Part shown: positions 23,135-33,679 of the stretch, piece after piece | Layout of the letters: each line of letters opens with the position of its first letter | Position numbering within the stretch: the stretch's first letter is position 1 | Source: Clostridia bacterium | GTDB lineage: Bacteria > Bacillota > Clostridia > Christensenellales > Aristaeellaceae | NCBI GenBank assembly: GCA_017545905.1 | Contig: JAFWXL010000012.1 | Location: 1 to 48,772, forward strand | Length of the DNA stretch: 48,772 nucleotides | Direction of reading: 5' to 3' | Position numbers and translations under genes: made by a program | Notes under the pieces: generated by a model | Seen by the model: the letters and a program-made list of their open reading frames with translations, nothing else | Told to the model about the DNA's origin: nothing | Database searches by the model: none

Positions 23135-24325
23135 TTATTTCTTGTCGAACTTTTCCTTAAAGCGCTCTGCGTTCTCTTTGATATAGCTCTTCACCTGATC
23201 GGTAAAGCTCTTGCGCTTCTCGTACTCACGACCGGAGAGCGATTCCTCGAACTGGCGAAGCAGTTCCTTCTGCTTCTCGCCCAGATGCTTAGGCACCTCA
23301 ACATGCACCGTGAAGAACAGATCGCCCTTCGCTGAGCCGCGCAGCTGCTGAATACCCTCAGAGCGGATGCGGAAAGACGTTCCCTCCTGCGTACCGGACG
23401 GGATGCTGTACTTCATCGTACCGCCGAGCGTAGGCACATCGATCTCGCCGCCCAGCGCCGCCTGCGTGAAGCTGATCGGCACATCACAGTACAGATCATA
23501 TCGGTCGCGCTTGAAAATCTTGTGCGGACGCACAGCGCAGGTCACGTACAGATCGCCGGCTGGTCCGCCATTGCGGCCCGGCTGGCCTTCGCCCGGAATG
23601 GTCTTGAAGTTCTGGCCGTCGTCCACGCCGGCAGGCACATTCATCGTCACGGTACGCGTCACGCGGGTAAAGCCGCTGCCGGAGCACTTCGTGCAGCGCT
23701 CCTTGATCGTCTTGCCCTTGCCCCCACAGGTCTGGCAGGTGCGCATCGTCTGTACCTGACCGAACGGCGAATTCACAGACACGCGCTGCTGGCCGCTGCC
23801 GCCGCAGGTCGGACAGGTCTGCGGCTGGGTGCCGGGCTTCGCGCCGGAACCATGACAGGCGTCACAGGTCGCGTTGCGCTGGAACTTGAATTCCTTCTTG
23901 CAGCCAAAGGCCGCCTCTTCAAACGACAGCGTCAGCGTATACTGCAGATCACTGCCGCGCTGCGGCGCATTCTGGCGCTGCGCAGTGCGCCCGCCAAAGC
24001 CGCCGAAGCCGCCAAAGCCGGTGCCATTGAACATATCGAAGATATCTTCAAAGCCGCTGAAGCCACTGAAGCCGCCGTAGCCCGCGCCTGCGCCCGCGCG
24101 CGGATCCTCATGGCCAAACTGATCATAGCGTGCGCGCGTCTGCGGATCGGAGAGCACCTCGTAGGCCTCGTTGATCTCCTTGAATCGTGCTTCGGCTTCT
24201 TTGTCATCGGGATGCAGGTCCGGGTGGCTGGCCTTGGCCGCCTTGCGGTATGCCTTTTTGATTTCGTCATCCGAGGCGCCCTTGGCAATGCCCAGTACCT
24301 CGTAATAATCTCTCTTGTCTGCCAC
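23135..24325 (-). CDS. dnaJ: Chaperone protein DnaJ (type I)
   Basis: A 396-residue Hsp40 that brings clients to DnaK and triggers its ATPase. The J domain (1-70) has HPD at 34-36; a Gly/Phe-rich region spans 78-112. Four zinc CxxC repeats are at Cys 154/157, 171/174, 197/200 and 211/214, followed by the client-binding C-terminal domain. The GTG giving (V)[11 protein letters not shown] is chosen because AGGTGG lies about 8 nt upstream and the product then starts like other DnaJ proteins; the frame opens 4 codons earlier. Last gene of the CIRCE-controlled operon. Confidence 0.96.
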   Translation of the reverse strand: MADKRDYYEVLGIAKGASDDEIKKAYRKAAKASHPDLHPDDKEAEARFKEINEAYEVLSDPQTRARYDQFGHEDPRAGAGAGYGGFSGFSGFEDIFDMFNGTGFGGFGGFGGRTAQRQNAPQRGSDLQYTLTLSFEEAAFGCKKEFKFQRNATCDACHGSGAKPGTQPQTCPTCGGSGQQRVSVNSPFGQVQTMRTCQTCGGKGKTIKERCTKCSGSGFTRVTRTVTMNVPAGVDDGQNFKTIPGEGQPGRNGGPAGDLYVTCAVRPHKIFKRDRYDLYCDVPISFTQAALGGEIDVPTLGGTMKYSIPSGTQEGTSFRIRSEGIQQLRGSAKGDLFFTVHVEVPKHLGEKQKELLRQFEESLSGREYEKRKSFTDQVKSYIKENAERFKEKFDKK

Positions 24326-24368
24326 AGCAGTCACCACCTATTCTGAAACTTGCTGTAAACCGCGCGAT

Positions 24369-24393
24369 GCCGCCGCCACATAGTGACGGCGGC
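24369..24393. repeat. GC-rich hairpin between dnaK and dnaJ
   Basis: Arms 24369-24379 and 24383-24393 pair over 11 positions with one mismatch and a 3-nt loop (left arm GCCGCCGCCAC). No T-run follows on the minus strand, so it does not look like a terminator. It may protect or process the operon mRNA. Confidence 0.6.
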
Positions 24394-24430
24394 CTGCGCT
24401 CTTTCATCCCGCAAAGGATAGTGTTATGTC

Positions 24431-24490
24431 AGGCTGCTGCCCGGACCCGCCTGAGGGATCATACCTTCAGACGCCCTTTATCGCTTCGCG
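24431..24490. repeat. Interspersed palindromic repeat R4 (short, degenerate)
   Basis: Weak hairpin 1 (GGC/GCC at 24432-24441), stem 2 CTGAGGG (24451-24457) with CCTTCAG (24464-24470), and the tail ending CGCTTCGCG (24471-24490). It lies between dnaK and dnaJ. Confidence 0.78.
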
Positions 24491-24516
24491 GTGTTCATTC
24501 ATGCCTTGCGATCCGA

Positions 24517-26343
<1,827 letters not shown>

Positions 26344-26468
26344 TTATTTTCCTCCTGTCATTCACGTTCGTGAGGTAGAGTTGTTTACTAAATCTGAAAT
26401 CTATCTTCCTCGGCACAGCATTTCTTTTGTCAAAACGCTATGCTTGAAGTGGAAACGGCCACAGACCG

Positions 26469-27101
26469 TTAACCAGCCACGACTTTGACCATCGCATGAC
26501 GGATCACACGATTGCCGAGCTTGTAGCCCTTCTGCAGAACCATGCACACCGTTCCCGGCTCACCCTCGTCCTCGCTGCCCTGCATCACGGCATTGTGCAG
26601 CTCGGCATCAAACGGCTGGCCCAGCGGATCAATCTCCTCCACGCCCATCTTAGCGAAGGTTTCCTTCGTCTGGCGCAGAACCATCTCCACGCCCGCCTTG
26701 AGGCCGCCCTCGCCCTCGCCGGCAGCAGCCAGCGCGCGCTCGAGGTTATCGATGACGGGCAGCAGCTTGTCAATCGCATCCCTGCGGCCATCGTCAAAGG
26801 CTTCCTGACGGACGCCTTCGGTGCGGCGGCGGTAGTTAGCGAATTCCGCCTGCTTACGCTGCGCCAGATCGAGATACTCGTCGCACTGCGCCTTTGTCTT
26901 GTCCAGTTCAGCCTGCAGCGCCGCAACGTCGACTTCCTGCGCGGTCGTCTCCTGTTCGGCTTCCTGCGTCACCTTGTTCTCTTCGCTCATGTTCCTCGCC
27001 CTTTCCGCCTTATCTTTGAGGCCTTCCGCAGCTTTGCGGATTCTGTCACGCAGAGTGGCATGCTCACCGCTCTCGTGTTGTTTTTCATGTCTGTTATTCA
27101 T
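26469..27101 (-). CDS. grpE: GrpE nucleotide exchange factor
   Basis: About 210 residues: a charged N-terminal tail, a long coiled coil (AALQAELDKTKAQCDEYLDLAQRK), FANYRRRTEGVRQEAF and the C-terminal beta domain ending LGNRVIRHAMVKVV. It releases ADP from DnaK. The start is uncertain. The ATG used here (27099-27101) overlaps the hrcA stop and suits coupling. A second ATG at 26988-26990, giving MSEENKVTQ with GAGG upstream, would make a 173-residue protein with a more family-like N-terminus. Confidence 0.93.
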   Translation of the reverse strand: MNNRHEKQHESGEHATLRDRIRKAAEGLKDKAERARNMSEENKVTQEAEQETTAQEVDVAALQAELDKTKAQCDEYLDLAQRKQAEFANYRRRTEGVRQEAFDDGRRDAIDKLLPVIDNLERALAAAGEGEGGLKAGVEMVLRQTKETFAKMGVEEIDPLGQPFDAELHNAVMQGSEDEGEPGTVCMVLQKGYKLGNRVIRHAMVKVVAG

Positions 27102-28131
27102 CTCTGCCCTGCTGATCAATCAGTGTATTCAGCGATCTGCCGACCTGAGATATCACCGAGAGCGCCTTGCCGTACTGCATGCGCGTCGGACCGATCAGGC
27201 CGAGCGTATTCACCCTGCCGTCGCTCAGGCGGTAGCTTGCCGTGACGATGGAGCAATCCTTCGTCTCCTCCATACCCGTCTCCGGGCCGATCCGCACGGA
27301 GATCTCCATCTCGCCATTGTGCGAGAGCAGAGAAACCACCTTTTCGCGGGTCTCCAGCACGCTGAGCAGCGCTTTAGCCTTATCCACATCCGAATACTCC
27401 GGGAAGCTCAGCAGGTTTGAGCGCCCGCCGACAGCCAGCGCAACAACGTCGCTCTGATTCTGAGAGGGCTGCTGCTCGGCCATTGCGCGTACAATCTGAT
27501 GAATGCCCGTTTCGCATCCGCCGGACAGCCTGAGCAGCGCGCCCGGCAGCTCGCTGAGTCTCATGCCTTCCAGCTGTGCACTCAGGATGCGGGAGACTGA
27601 ATAGAGCTCATCCGGCGCAACACGTCCGCCCAGATCCAGCAGACTCTGCTTGACTGCGCCGCTTCGCGTCACCAGAATCAAAAGCGCGCGCCTGTCCGAC
27701 ACCGAAACCAGCTGCAGGTGCGAGAGCACCTGTTCGTTTCGCGGCGTGGTGGTCATCACAGCGGCGGTGTAATGCGTCATGCTTGAAAGCGCCTTTGCAA
27801 TGCGCATGGACAGGTCATCCACCTGATGCATCCGCCTGTCGAAACAGCGATTGATGAACTCGGTCTCCTCAACGCTCAGCGGCATCGGACGCAGCATCTG
27901 ATCAACATACAGTCGGTATGCCTTGTTCGATGGGACGCGGCCTGCCGACGTATGCGGCGAATCGAGGTAACCCAGCTCCTCCAGATCGCTCATCTCGTTT
28001 CGGATCGTCGCCGAGGAGAGCTTCTGTTCGTATTTGCGTGAAATCGTTCGGGAACCGACGGGCAGCGCGGTCAGGATGTAGTCATCGATGATTGCCTGCA
28101 AGATTCTGTACTTGCGGTCGATGATATCCAC
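27094..28131 (-). CDS. hrcA: Heat-inducible transcription repressor HrcA
   Basis: A 345-residue repressor of class I heat-shock genes. The N-terminal winged helix (1-75, SSATIRNEMSDLEELGYL) binds CIRCE; the GAF-like and dimerisation domains follow, with LGLIGPTRMQYGKALSVI near the C-terminus. It starts with GTG, with AAAGGAGG 7 nt upstream. First gene of its operon; its own promoter carries CIRCE, so it represses itself, with GroEL known in other bacteria to keep HrcA active. Confidence 0.96.
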   Translation of the reverse strand: MDIIDRKYRILQAIIDDYILTALPVGSRTISRKYEQKLSSATIRNEMSDLEELGYLDSPHTSAGRVPSNKAYRLYVDQMLRPMPLSVEETEFINRCFDRRMHQVDDLSMRIAKALSSMTHYTAAVMTTTPRNEQVLSHLQLVSVSDRRALLILVTRSGAVKQSLLDLGGRVAPDELYSVSRILSAQLEGMRLSELPGALLRLSGGCETGIHQIVRAMAEQQPSQNQSDVVALAVGGRSNLLSFPEYSDVDKAKALLSVLETREKVVSLLSHNGEMEISVRIGPETGMEETKDCSIVTASYRLSDGRVNTLGLIGPTRMQYGKALSVISQVGRSLNTLIDQQGRDE

Positions 28132-28184
28132 CTGCGTTCCTCCTTTCGGTTTGCTGTGTCTACACCGGCGTTATTCCGGTTTTG

Positions 28185-28211
28185 TTAGCACTCATCGCGT
28201 TTGAGTGCTAA
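28185..28211 (-). promoter_or_regulatory. CIRCE operator (HrcA site)
   Basis: Exact consensus inverted repeat TTAGCACTC (28185-28193), 9-bp spacer, GAGTGCTAA (28203-28211). It lies just downstream of the -10 box, so bound HrcA would block initiation. Confidence 0.98.
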
Positions 28212-28222
28212 TCAGCATGATC

Positions 28223-28251
28223 AAGATACCACGCTTACCCCATTTTGTCAA
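28223..28251 (-). promoter_or_regulatory. Promoter of hrcA-grpE-dnaK-dnaJ
   Basis: TTGACA (28246-28251) and TATCTT (28223-28228), spacer 17 bp, minus strand, with CIRCE starting 11 bp after the -10. Confidence 0.88.
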
Positions 28252-28294
28252 CTGCTTTTCATATCTTTTTTGACTTTTCCTGTCCTTCAAGCCA

Positions 28295-28328
28295 AACGCT
28301 GAAGCATCCACAATGACACTTCAGCGTT
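28295..28328 (-). terminator. Probable hemW terminator
   Basis: Perfect 10-bp inverted repeat AACGCTGAAG (28295-28304) / CTTCAGCGTT (28319-28328), 12 nt past the hemW stop. The T-tract on the minus strand is weak (TTTGGCTT), so it may be inefficient. Confidence 0.6.
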
Positions 28329-28340
28329 GGTTTGTTGGTT

Positions 28341-29510
28341 TCAGTCGTCCGTTTGCGGTTTTGAATCCATTTCCTCCATCAGGCTCACCAGCACGCCGTT
28401 CATCACCTGCATGCCGCGCTGCGTTAGACGGATTCTTTCCTTATTACTTGCCATGAGCTTTTTGCCGGTCATCTCACCCATGGTTTCAGGCCAGACGTCC
28501 TGCGCCTGCACACCAAAGTCGCGCGCAAACCGCACGGCATCCACCCCTTTCGTCTGGCGAAGGCCCATCATCATCCGCTCAAACATCCGCTCCGTTCTTG
28601 AGCCGCCGCCCTCTTCTTTCCTCACCGTATCGCCGCGCTCCGCCATCTCAAGATACTCTTCCCAGCTTTGCGGATTATAAAACCTGCGGCCGTCCATATC
28701 ACTGTGCGCATTGAGCCCTACGCCCAGATACGGCAGACATTCCCAGTAGACAATGTTGTGCCGGCACTGCATGCCTGCTCTTGCAAAGTTAGATACCTCA
28801 TACTGCGCATAGCCTGCCTCGCGGGTCAGGCGCATGGTCAGCGCATCCATCTCCTCCATGGCGTCCTCATCGGGCAGAGGCGCGCACCTTCCCCTGTTCA
28901 CACTGTCAAACAGCGGCGTGCCCTCCTCCAGAATCAGGCTGTAGCAGCTCAGGTGATCCGGTTTAAGCGCAATTGCCTTTTGGAGCGTATCACGCCACTG
29001 CTGTGCAGTTTGTCCCGGCAGACCATACATCAGATCAAGGTTCAGGTTTTCAAAGCCCGCTTCGCGCGCCATGCGCACAGCCGCTTCGGCCTCCTTCGCC
29101 GTATGAATGCGTCCGATTGCTGCAAGCAGCGAATCGTCCATGCTCTGCACGCCAAGCGAAAGCCTGTTCACACCCGCTTCGTGGTATGCGCGCAGGTTCT
29201 TCATATTAAGCGTACCGGGGTTGCCCTCCATGCTGATTTCGGCGTCGGGCAATACGTCAAAGCAATCGTTCACAGTCTGCATGATCGATTGAATCTGTTT
29301 TCCGGAAAGCAGCGTCGGCGTGCCGCCGCCGAAGAAAACGGTTACTATGCGCCTGCGCCCAAAGAAAGCCGCCTGCGCGCGGATTTCGCGGCAGACGGCC
29401 TGAACATAGCGGTCCCGCTGCTCCATGTGTCCGGAAAAGGACGCAAAGTCGCAGTAGGCGCATTTCTTCACGCATAGCGGAATGTGGATATAAAGAGAAA
29501 TGGTTTCCAT
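28341..29510 (-). CDS. hemW: Radical SAM heme chaperone HemW
   Basis: A 389-residue protein with the cluster motif CVKKCAYC (Cys 13, 17, 20), GGGTPTLL, and the C-terminal HemN-like domain (RHNIVYWECLPYLGVGLNAHS). HemW binds heme and inserts it into respiratory proteins. It was long annotated as an oxygen-independent coproporphyrinogen oxidase, but it lacks the extra Cys seen in true HemN. It follows lepA across 474 bp of repeat R5; hemW downstream of lepA and upstream of hrcA is the usual Firmicutes order. Confidence 0.94.
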   Translation of the reverse strand: METISLYIHIPLCVKKCAYCDFASFSGHMEQRDRYVQAVCREIRAQAAFFGRRRIVTVFFGGGTPTLLSGKQIQSIMQTVNDCFDVLPDAEISMEGNPGTLNMKNLRAYHEAGVNRLSLGVQSMDDSLLAAIGRIHTAKEAEAAVRMAREAGFENLNLDLMYGLPGQTAQQWRDTLQKAIALKPDHLSCYSLILEEGTPLFDSVNRGRCAPLPDEDAMEEMDALTMRLTREAGYAQYEVSNFARAGMQCRHNIVYWECLPYLGVGLNAHSDMDGRRFYNPQSWEEYLEMAERGDTVRKEEGGGSRTERMFERMMMGLRQTKGVDAVRFARDFGVQAQDVWPETMGEMTGKKLMASNKERIRLTQRGMQVMNGVLVSLMEEMDSKPQTDD

Positions 29511-29530
29511 ATATTCCTTACGGGGATACG

Positions 29531-29873
29531 CAAGGGCTCTGCCCTTGAACCCGCCGAGGGAATTCTTCCCTCGGACTCCCTTCTTCGCTTCGCGGTGTTC
29601 TATTGATAGATTTCTTATATAACTCCGGGGATGCGTGAAGGGGCCACAGCCCCTTCATGTGAAATCCGCAGGAGCGGCATGTGCGGGCCGAAGGATCGTA
29701 GTCTGCCGCGCCAAGTGGGATCGGAATCTCGCTCGCCCAGTGGGCGAAACAGCGGGATGGAGATCTGAACTGTAAGGGAGCGCTTGCGTGACCATGACTG
29801 TTCCCGGACCGAAGCAGGCAGACGAAGCTCGGAACCATAAAGGAGCAACGTTCGTTGCGACTATTATTGTTCC
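29531..29873. repeat. Interspersed palindromic repeat R5 (composite)
   Basis: Hairpin 1 AAGGGC/GCCCTT (29532-29537 / 29541-29546), hairpin 2 CCGAGGGA/TCCCTCGG (29554-29561 / 29567-29574) and the tail ending CGCTTCGCG (29575-29594). Then come an 8-bp hairpin TGAAGGGG/CCCCTTCA (29636-29643 / 29650-29657), one decayed module A copy (about 29767-29814) and one well-formed copy (29831-29873). The good copy has outer GGAAC/GTTCC, middle ATAA/TTAT and inner GCAACG/CGTTGC. It lies between lepA and hemW. Confidence 0.85.
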
Positions 29874-29900
29874 CGGACTGGCTGCAAGCCGCTTCCTGTA

Positions 29901-29940
29901 TCATTTTCTGGCCGTGTGCCAAAGGCACACAAGAAAATGA
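29901..29940. repeat. Two-tier hairpin after lepA
   Basis: Outer stem TCATTTTCT (29901-29909) / AGAAAATGA (29932-29940) and inner stem GTGTGCC (29914-29920) / GGCACAC (29924-29930), perfectly paired within each tier. It is 44 nt past the lepA stop. No clear T-run follows in either direction, so its action as a terminator is uncertain. Confidence 0.65.
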
Positions 29941-29984
29941 TGTAAACCGGTTCAAATACGCGCAGCTGATTTAAATCGAAGGCA

Positions 29985-31790
29985 TTACTCGTCCATCTTA
30001 AGAACGGCCATGAACGCCTCGCTCGGTACCTGCACACTGCCCAGCTGGCGCATGCGCTTCTTACCTTCCTTCTGCTTTTCCAGCAGCTTGCGCTTACGCG
30101 TGATATCGCCGCCGTAGCATTTGGCCAGAACGTCCTTGCGCATCGCCTTGACGGTTTCACGCGCAATGACCTTGCCGCCGATTGCAGCCTGAATCGGGAT
30201 CTCAAACATCTGGCGCGGAATGACGTCCTTGAGCTTTTCGGCGATGCTGCGGCCGCGCGTATAGGCGCGATCCTTGTGCACGATCATGGACAGCGCGTCG
30301 CAGATATCGCCGTTGAGCAGCATATCCAGCTTCACCAGATCGCTCTCCTGATAGCCAAAGAACTCGTAATCATAGCTGGCATAGCCGCGGGAGCGGCTCT
30401 TGATCTGATCGAAGAAGTCAAAGATGATCTCTGAAAGCGGCATCTCGTAGTGCAGGCAGACGCGGCTGCCCTCATAGACCATGTCCTTAAATACGCCGCG
30501 CTTGTTCTGGCAGGTCTCCATCAGCGCGCCGACATACTCCTGCGGCGTATGGATGCTCGCCTTGACAAACGGCTCTTCCATGTATTCGATTTCGCCAACC
30601 GGCGGCAGATTGGACGGGTTATCCACATCCAGCACAATGCCGTCCGTGCGGTGCACCTTGTAGATGACGCTCGGCGCAGTCGTGATCAGATCCAGATCGA
30701 ACTCACGCTCCAGGCGCATGGTGATGATTTCCATGTGCAGAAGGCCAAGGAAACCGCAGCGGAAGCCGTAGCCCAGCGCCTGGCTGGTTTCCGGCTCAAA
30801 GGTAAGCGACGCGTCGTTCAGACGCAGCTTTTCCAGCGCATCCTTGAGGTTCTCATAATCCGCGCCGTCAACCGGATAGATACCGCAGAAGACCATCGGC
30901 GTCACCTGACGATAACCCGGCAGCGTTTCCTTCGCGGGATTGGCGTCGTCGGTGATCGTATCACCCACGCGCGTGTCGTGAATATCCTTGATAGACGCGG
31001 CGATATAGCCGACGTCGCCCGCGCGAAGCTCGTCGCACGGGGCATAGCCCGGGCTTCTGGTGCCGACCTCGACAACATCAAAGCTCGCACCGGTATTCAT
31101 CATGCGGATGCGCATGCCCGCACGCACCTTGCCGGACATGATGCGCACATAGCAGATCGCGCCGCGGTAGTTATCATAGAAGGAATCGAAGATCAGCGCC
31201 TGCAGCGGTTCGTCTTCATTTCCTTCCGGCGGCGGCATCATCGCCACAACGCTCTCAAGTACGTCGTCGATGCCAAGACCCACCTTCGCGCTGATGAGCG
31301 GCGCTTCGCTTGCATCAATGCCGATGATGTCCTCGATCTCCGCTCGCACCTCATCCGGACGCGCGCTCGGCAAATCGATCTTGTTGATCACCGGGATGAT
31401 CTCCAGATCGTGTTCCAACGCCATGTAGACGTTGGCCAGCGTCTGGGCTTCCACGCCCTGCGTGCTGTCCACGACCAGCAGCGCGCCCTCGCACGCAGCC
31501 AGCGCACGGGAAACCTCGTAGGTAAAGTCAACATGACCGGGCGTGTCGATCAGGTTGAGCGTGTAGGTTTCGCCGTCCTTCGCCTTGTAATCCATGTGCA
31601 CAGCCTTGCTCTTGATGGTGATGCCGCGCTCACGCTCCAGCTCCATGGAATCCAGGATCTGTTCGACCATCTCGCGCTTTTCGTATACGCCTGTCTTCTC
31701 CAGCAGGCGGTCCGCCAGCGTGGATTTACCGTGATCGATGTGCGCAATGATGCAGAAATTGCGGATCTTGTTCATGCGTTCGTTTGCCAA
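29985..31790 (-). CDS. lepA: Elongation factor 4 (LepA back-translocase)
   Basis: A 601-residue translational GTPase. P-loop AHIDHGKST lies near the N-terminus, DTPGHVDF is G3 and NKIDLPSA is G4; EF-G-like domains and the LepA-specific C-terminal domain ([32 protein letters not shown]) follow. The start is taken as TTG (31788-31790), because GGAGG lies 8 nt upstream, giving (L)[11 protein letters not shown]; the ATG five codons later lacks its own Shine-Dalgarno. It begins 23 nt after the unknown membrane protein gene. Confidence 0.95.
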   Translation of the reverse strand: MANERMNKIRNFCIIAHIDHGKSTLADRLLEKTGVYEKREMVEQILDSMELERERGITIKSKAVHMDYKAKDGETYTLNLIDTPGHVDFTYEVSRALAACEGALLVVDSTQGVEAQTLANVYMALEHDLEIIPVINKIDLPSARPDEVRAEIEDIIGIDASEAPLISAKVGLGIDDVLESVVAMMPPPEGNEDEPLQALIFDSFYDNYRGAICYVRIMSGKVRAGMRIRMMNTGASFDVVEVGTRSPGYAPCDELRAGDVGYIAASIKDIHDTRVGDTITDDANPAKETLPGYRQVTPMVFCGIYPVDGADYENLKDALEKLRLNDASLTFEPETSQALGYGFRCGFLGLLHMEIITMRLEREFDLDLITTAPSVIYKVHRTDGIVLDVDNPSNLPPVGEIEYMEEPFVKASIHTPQEYVGALMETCQNKRGVFKDMVYEGSRVCLHYEMPLSEIIFDFFDQIKSRSRGYASYDYEFFGYQESDLVKLDMLLNGDICDALSMIVHKDRAYTRGRSIAEKLKDVIPRQMFEIPIQAAIGGKVIARETVKAMRKDVLAKCYGGDITRKRKLLEKQKEGKKRMRQLGSVQVPSEAFMAVLKMDE

Positions 31791-31813
31791 AGTGGATTCC
31801 TCCGTTGCTTGAA

Positions 31814-32737
31814 TTACAGGGTGTATGTCCATACGCCGCACAGCATCAGCGCAAAGCCGGCGCTCAGCAGCAGGCACACCCAGATCGAGTAATATTTCAG
31901 GCGGATTCCGCCCAGATTGTGCAGGGTAATCAGCTCATCACCCAGAAAGGCAGAAACCGCGCCCAGCGCGCTCATGACGCCGGAAAGCGGCAGCGGCCAC
32001 GGCCGGAACAGGCTCGAGGCGCACAGCGCACAAGCTGCAGCGGCCGTCAATGCGGTCATCGTACCAGTCAGACCGGCAAGCGCGCGCAGAAACAGCGGCT
32101 GGCGTGTATTGAGCATCACAAGCGCCAGATACAGCGACACATGGATCACAAGCATGATCACCATGGCGCTTTGCAGCACCACATTGCTGGGCACGCCCTG
32201 ATTGATATAGCTGAAAAAATAGTGCGCAAGCATCAGCGTGATTGCGCCGCAGCGCAGGAGCATCGCTGCCAGATACTGCTGATGCACGCCCCTGCTGACA
32301 GGCGCATAATCGCACTCCATCGCCGAGGACAGCCACATCAGGCACAGCGACGCAGACATGATGCCCATGCCGCCATGTCCCGTTGCAACAACGCCCAGCA
32401 CGCTGAGCATCATCAGAAACAGCGCGGCACAGAAGCGGATGCTTCTGCCGCGTTCATCCAGCCGCACAATGAGGATCATCTGCTCCCTGAAAAATGCGGC
32501 GGCCTTCGCCAGTGAATCGTCGATATGCTCGCTGCCTTCGCGCAGCGTGATATCCATCTGTTCTTCCGTGCTGACACGGGAAAACAGACTGGCTATGTTG
32601 CGCCCGAGCGTACCAAAGTACAGCTGCATGCGCCAGCCGATCGGGGAATTGGAAATCAGAATCGACCATGGCTTGAACACTTTCGGCACGATCTGGCACC
32701 ATCGATCGACCAGACTCTCAAAATACTCGTCGATCAA
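31814..32737 (-). CDS. Unknown multi-pass membrane protein
   Basis: A 307-residue protein not recognised. The first 95 residues are soluble ([33 protein letters not shown]). After that about seven hydrophobic segments run to the C-terminus (from about residue 102), including [17 protein letters not shown] and [15 protein letters not shown]. No transporter or enzyme motif is visible. The likely start is TTG, with GAGGAG 11 nt upstream. It is transcribed into lepA (23-nt gap) and lies divergent from the LUD gene. Confidence 0.7.
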   Translation of the reverse strand: MIDEYFESLVDRWCQIVPKVFKPWSILISNSPIGWRMQLYFGTLGRNIASLFSRVSTEEQMDITLREGSEHIDDSLAKAAAFFREQMILIVRLDERGRSIRFCAALFLMMLSVLGVVATGHGGMGIMSASLCLMWLSSAMECDYAPVSRGVHQQYLAAMLLRCGAITLMLAHYFFSYINQGVPSNVVLQSAMVIMLVIHVSLYLALVMLNTRQPLFLRALAGLTGTMTALTAAAACALCASSLFRPWPLPLSGVMSALGAVSAFLGDELITLHNLGGIRLKYYSIWVCLLLSAGFALMLCGVWTYTL

Positions 32738-32787
32738 ATCCCGTCAGCTCCTCGCAAAAGAATTGTCTTTTCCAATCAAGGGTTACC

Positions 32788-32796
32788 TGCTATAAT
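32788..32796 (+). promoter_or_regulatory. Possible extended -10 promoter of the LUD gene
   Basis: TG-C-TATAAT (TG at 32788-32789, TATAAT at 32791-32796) fits an extended -10; no good -35 is found 17 bp upstream. About 40 nt before the LUD start. Confidence 0.5.
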
Positions 32797-32835
32797 AATA
32801 ATTGGTTTCAGTATACTGTATGAGGAAGTGTGAAT

Positions 32836-33450
32836 ATGTACGATCAGCTCACTCTCGTCGCGGACAAGCTCCGCGCGCGCGGCTTTGAAGCAGCCGTGTT
32901 TGCCACTTCAAAAGAGGCTTCTTCGTTTATTCTCGGCGACATTGCCGAAAAGGCACAGGTTGCTATTGGCGGCAGCATGACCGTCAAACAGATGGATCTG
33001 CATGCAAAGCTGCGCGAAGCCGGCCACGAGGTGCTATGGCACTGGGAGGTCGAACCTGCGAAGCGCGGCACGCTGCTGCATCAGGCCATGAATGCGCCCG
33101 TTTACATCTGCTCCGCCAATGCCATCACCACAGACGGCCTGATGGTGCAGATCGACGGCAACGGCAACCGCGTCGCCGCCATGTGCTACGGTCCCAGTAC
33201 CGTATACGTGGTTATCGGCCGCAACAAGCTCGTTGAGGGCGGACTGCAGCAGGCCGTCAAACGCATCAAGAGCGTCGCCTGCCCGAATAACGCCCGCCGT
33301 CAGGGCATTGATACACCCTGCGCGAAGACCGGCAGCTGCGACGTATCCGCCTGCAAGACCTCCATGTGCCACATGACCGTCAGCTTCGACCTTGCTCCCA
33401 ACGGCAAACGCACCTGCGTGCTGCTTATCGACGAAGAGCTCGGCTATTGA
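32836..33450 (+). CDS. LUD domain protein (LutC/YkgG-like, DUF162)
   Basis: A 204-residue protein of the lactate-utilisation-domain family: DKLRARGFEAAVFATSKEA, VAIGGSMTVKQMDL and CSANAITTDGLMVQIDG are typical. The C-terminus is Cys-rich (CPNNARRQGIDTPC, CDVSACKTSMC), more than in plain LutC, and could bind metal or an Fe-S cluster. No lutA or lutB lies nearby, so a stand-alone role is likely. The start ATG (32836) is preferred over the GTG 6 nt upstream because GAGGA then sits at a proper distance. Confidence 0.82.
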   Translation: MYDQLTLVADKLRARGFEAAVFATSKEASSFILGDIAEKAQVAIGGSMTVKQMDLHAKLREAGHEVLWHWEVEPAKRGTLLHQAMNAPVYICSANAITTDGLMVQIDGNGNRVAAMCYGPSTVYVVIGRNKLVEGGLQQAVKRIKSVACPNNARRQGIDTPCAKTGSCDVSACKTSMCHMTVSFDLAPNGKRTCVLLIDEELGY

Positions 33451-33461
33451 GCATCGCCTCC

Positions 33462-33491
33462 GCCCTCCCTGAAAAAGGGGGGCTTTCTTTA
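33462..33491 (+). terminator. Terminator of the LUD gene
   Basis: Stem GCCCTCC (33462-33468) / GGGGGGC (33477-33483, one G-T pair), then TTTCTTTA. It starts 12 nt after the stop. Confidence 0.8.
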
Positions 33492-33501
33492 TTGTTCAGG
33501 C

Positions 33502-33670
33502 GGCTTCGAACAGACGCGAAGCGTAATCGGGCGTCTGAGGGTTCGGCTTTGCCGAACTGGGGCAGGCGTGAATGACAGCCCAGTGGTCTATCAGAGCTGC
33601 CCTGACCGACGAGCGTCGAGCGAGGAGAAAGAAATCCCCCAAGCAGGGCCCGGGGCGGCTGCCCCAGCTT
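33502..33670. repeat. Interspersed palindromic repeat R6 (inverse orientation, long form)
   Basis: Read on the minus strand this is a close relative of the left half of R3. It has hairpin 1 GGGGC/GCCCC (33652-33656 / 33661-33665), the block with the CTCGCTCGACGCTCGTCGG stretch, the GTTCGG(C)/(G)CCGAAC hairpin (33541-33557), and the tail ending CGCTTCGCG (33515-33534). It lies between the convergent LUD and ligase genes. Confidence 0.85.
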
Positions 33671-33679
33671 TACCTCATT

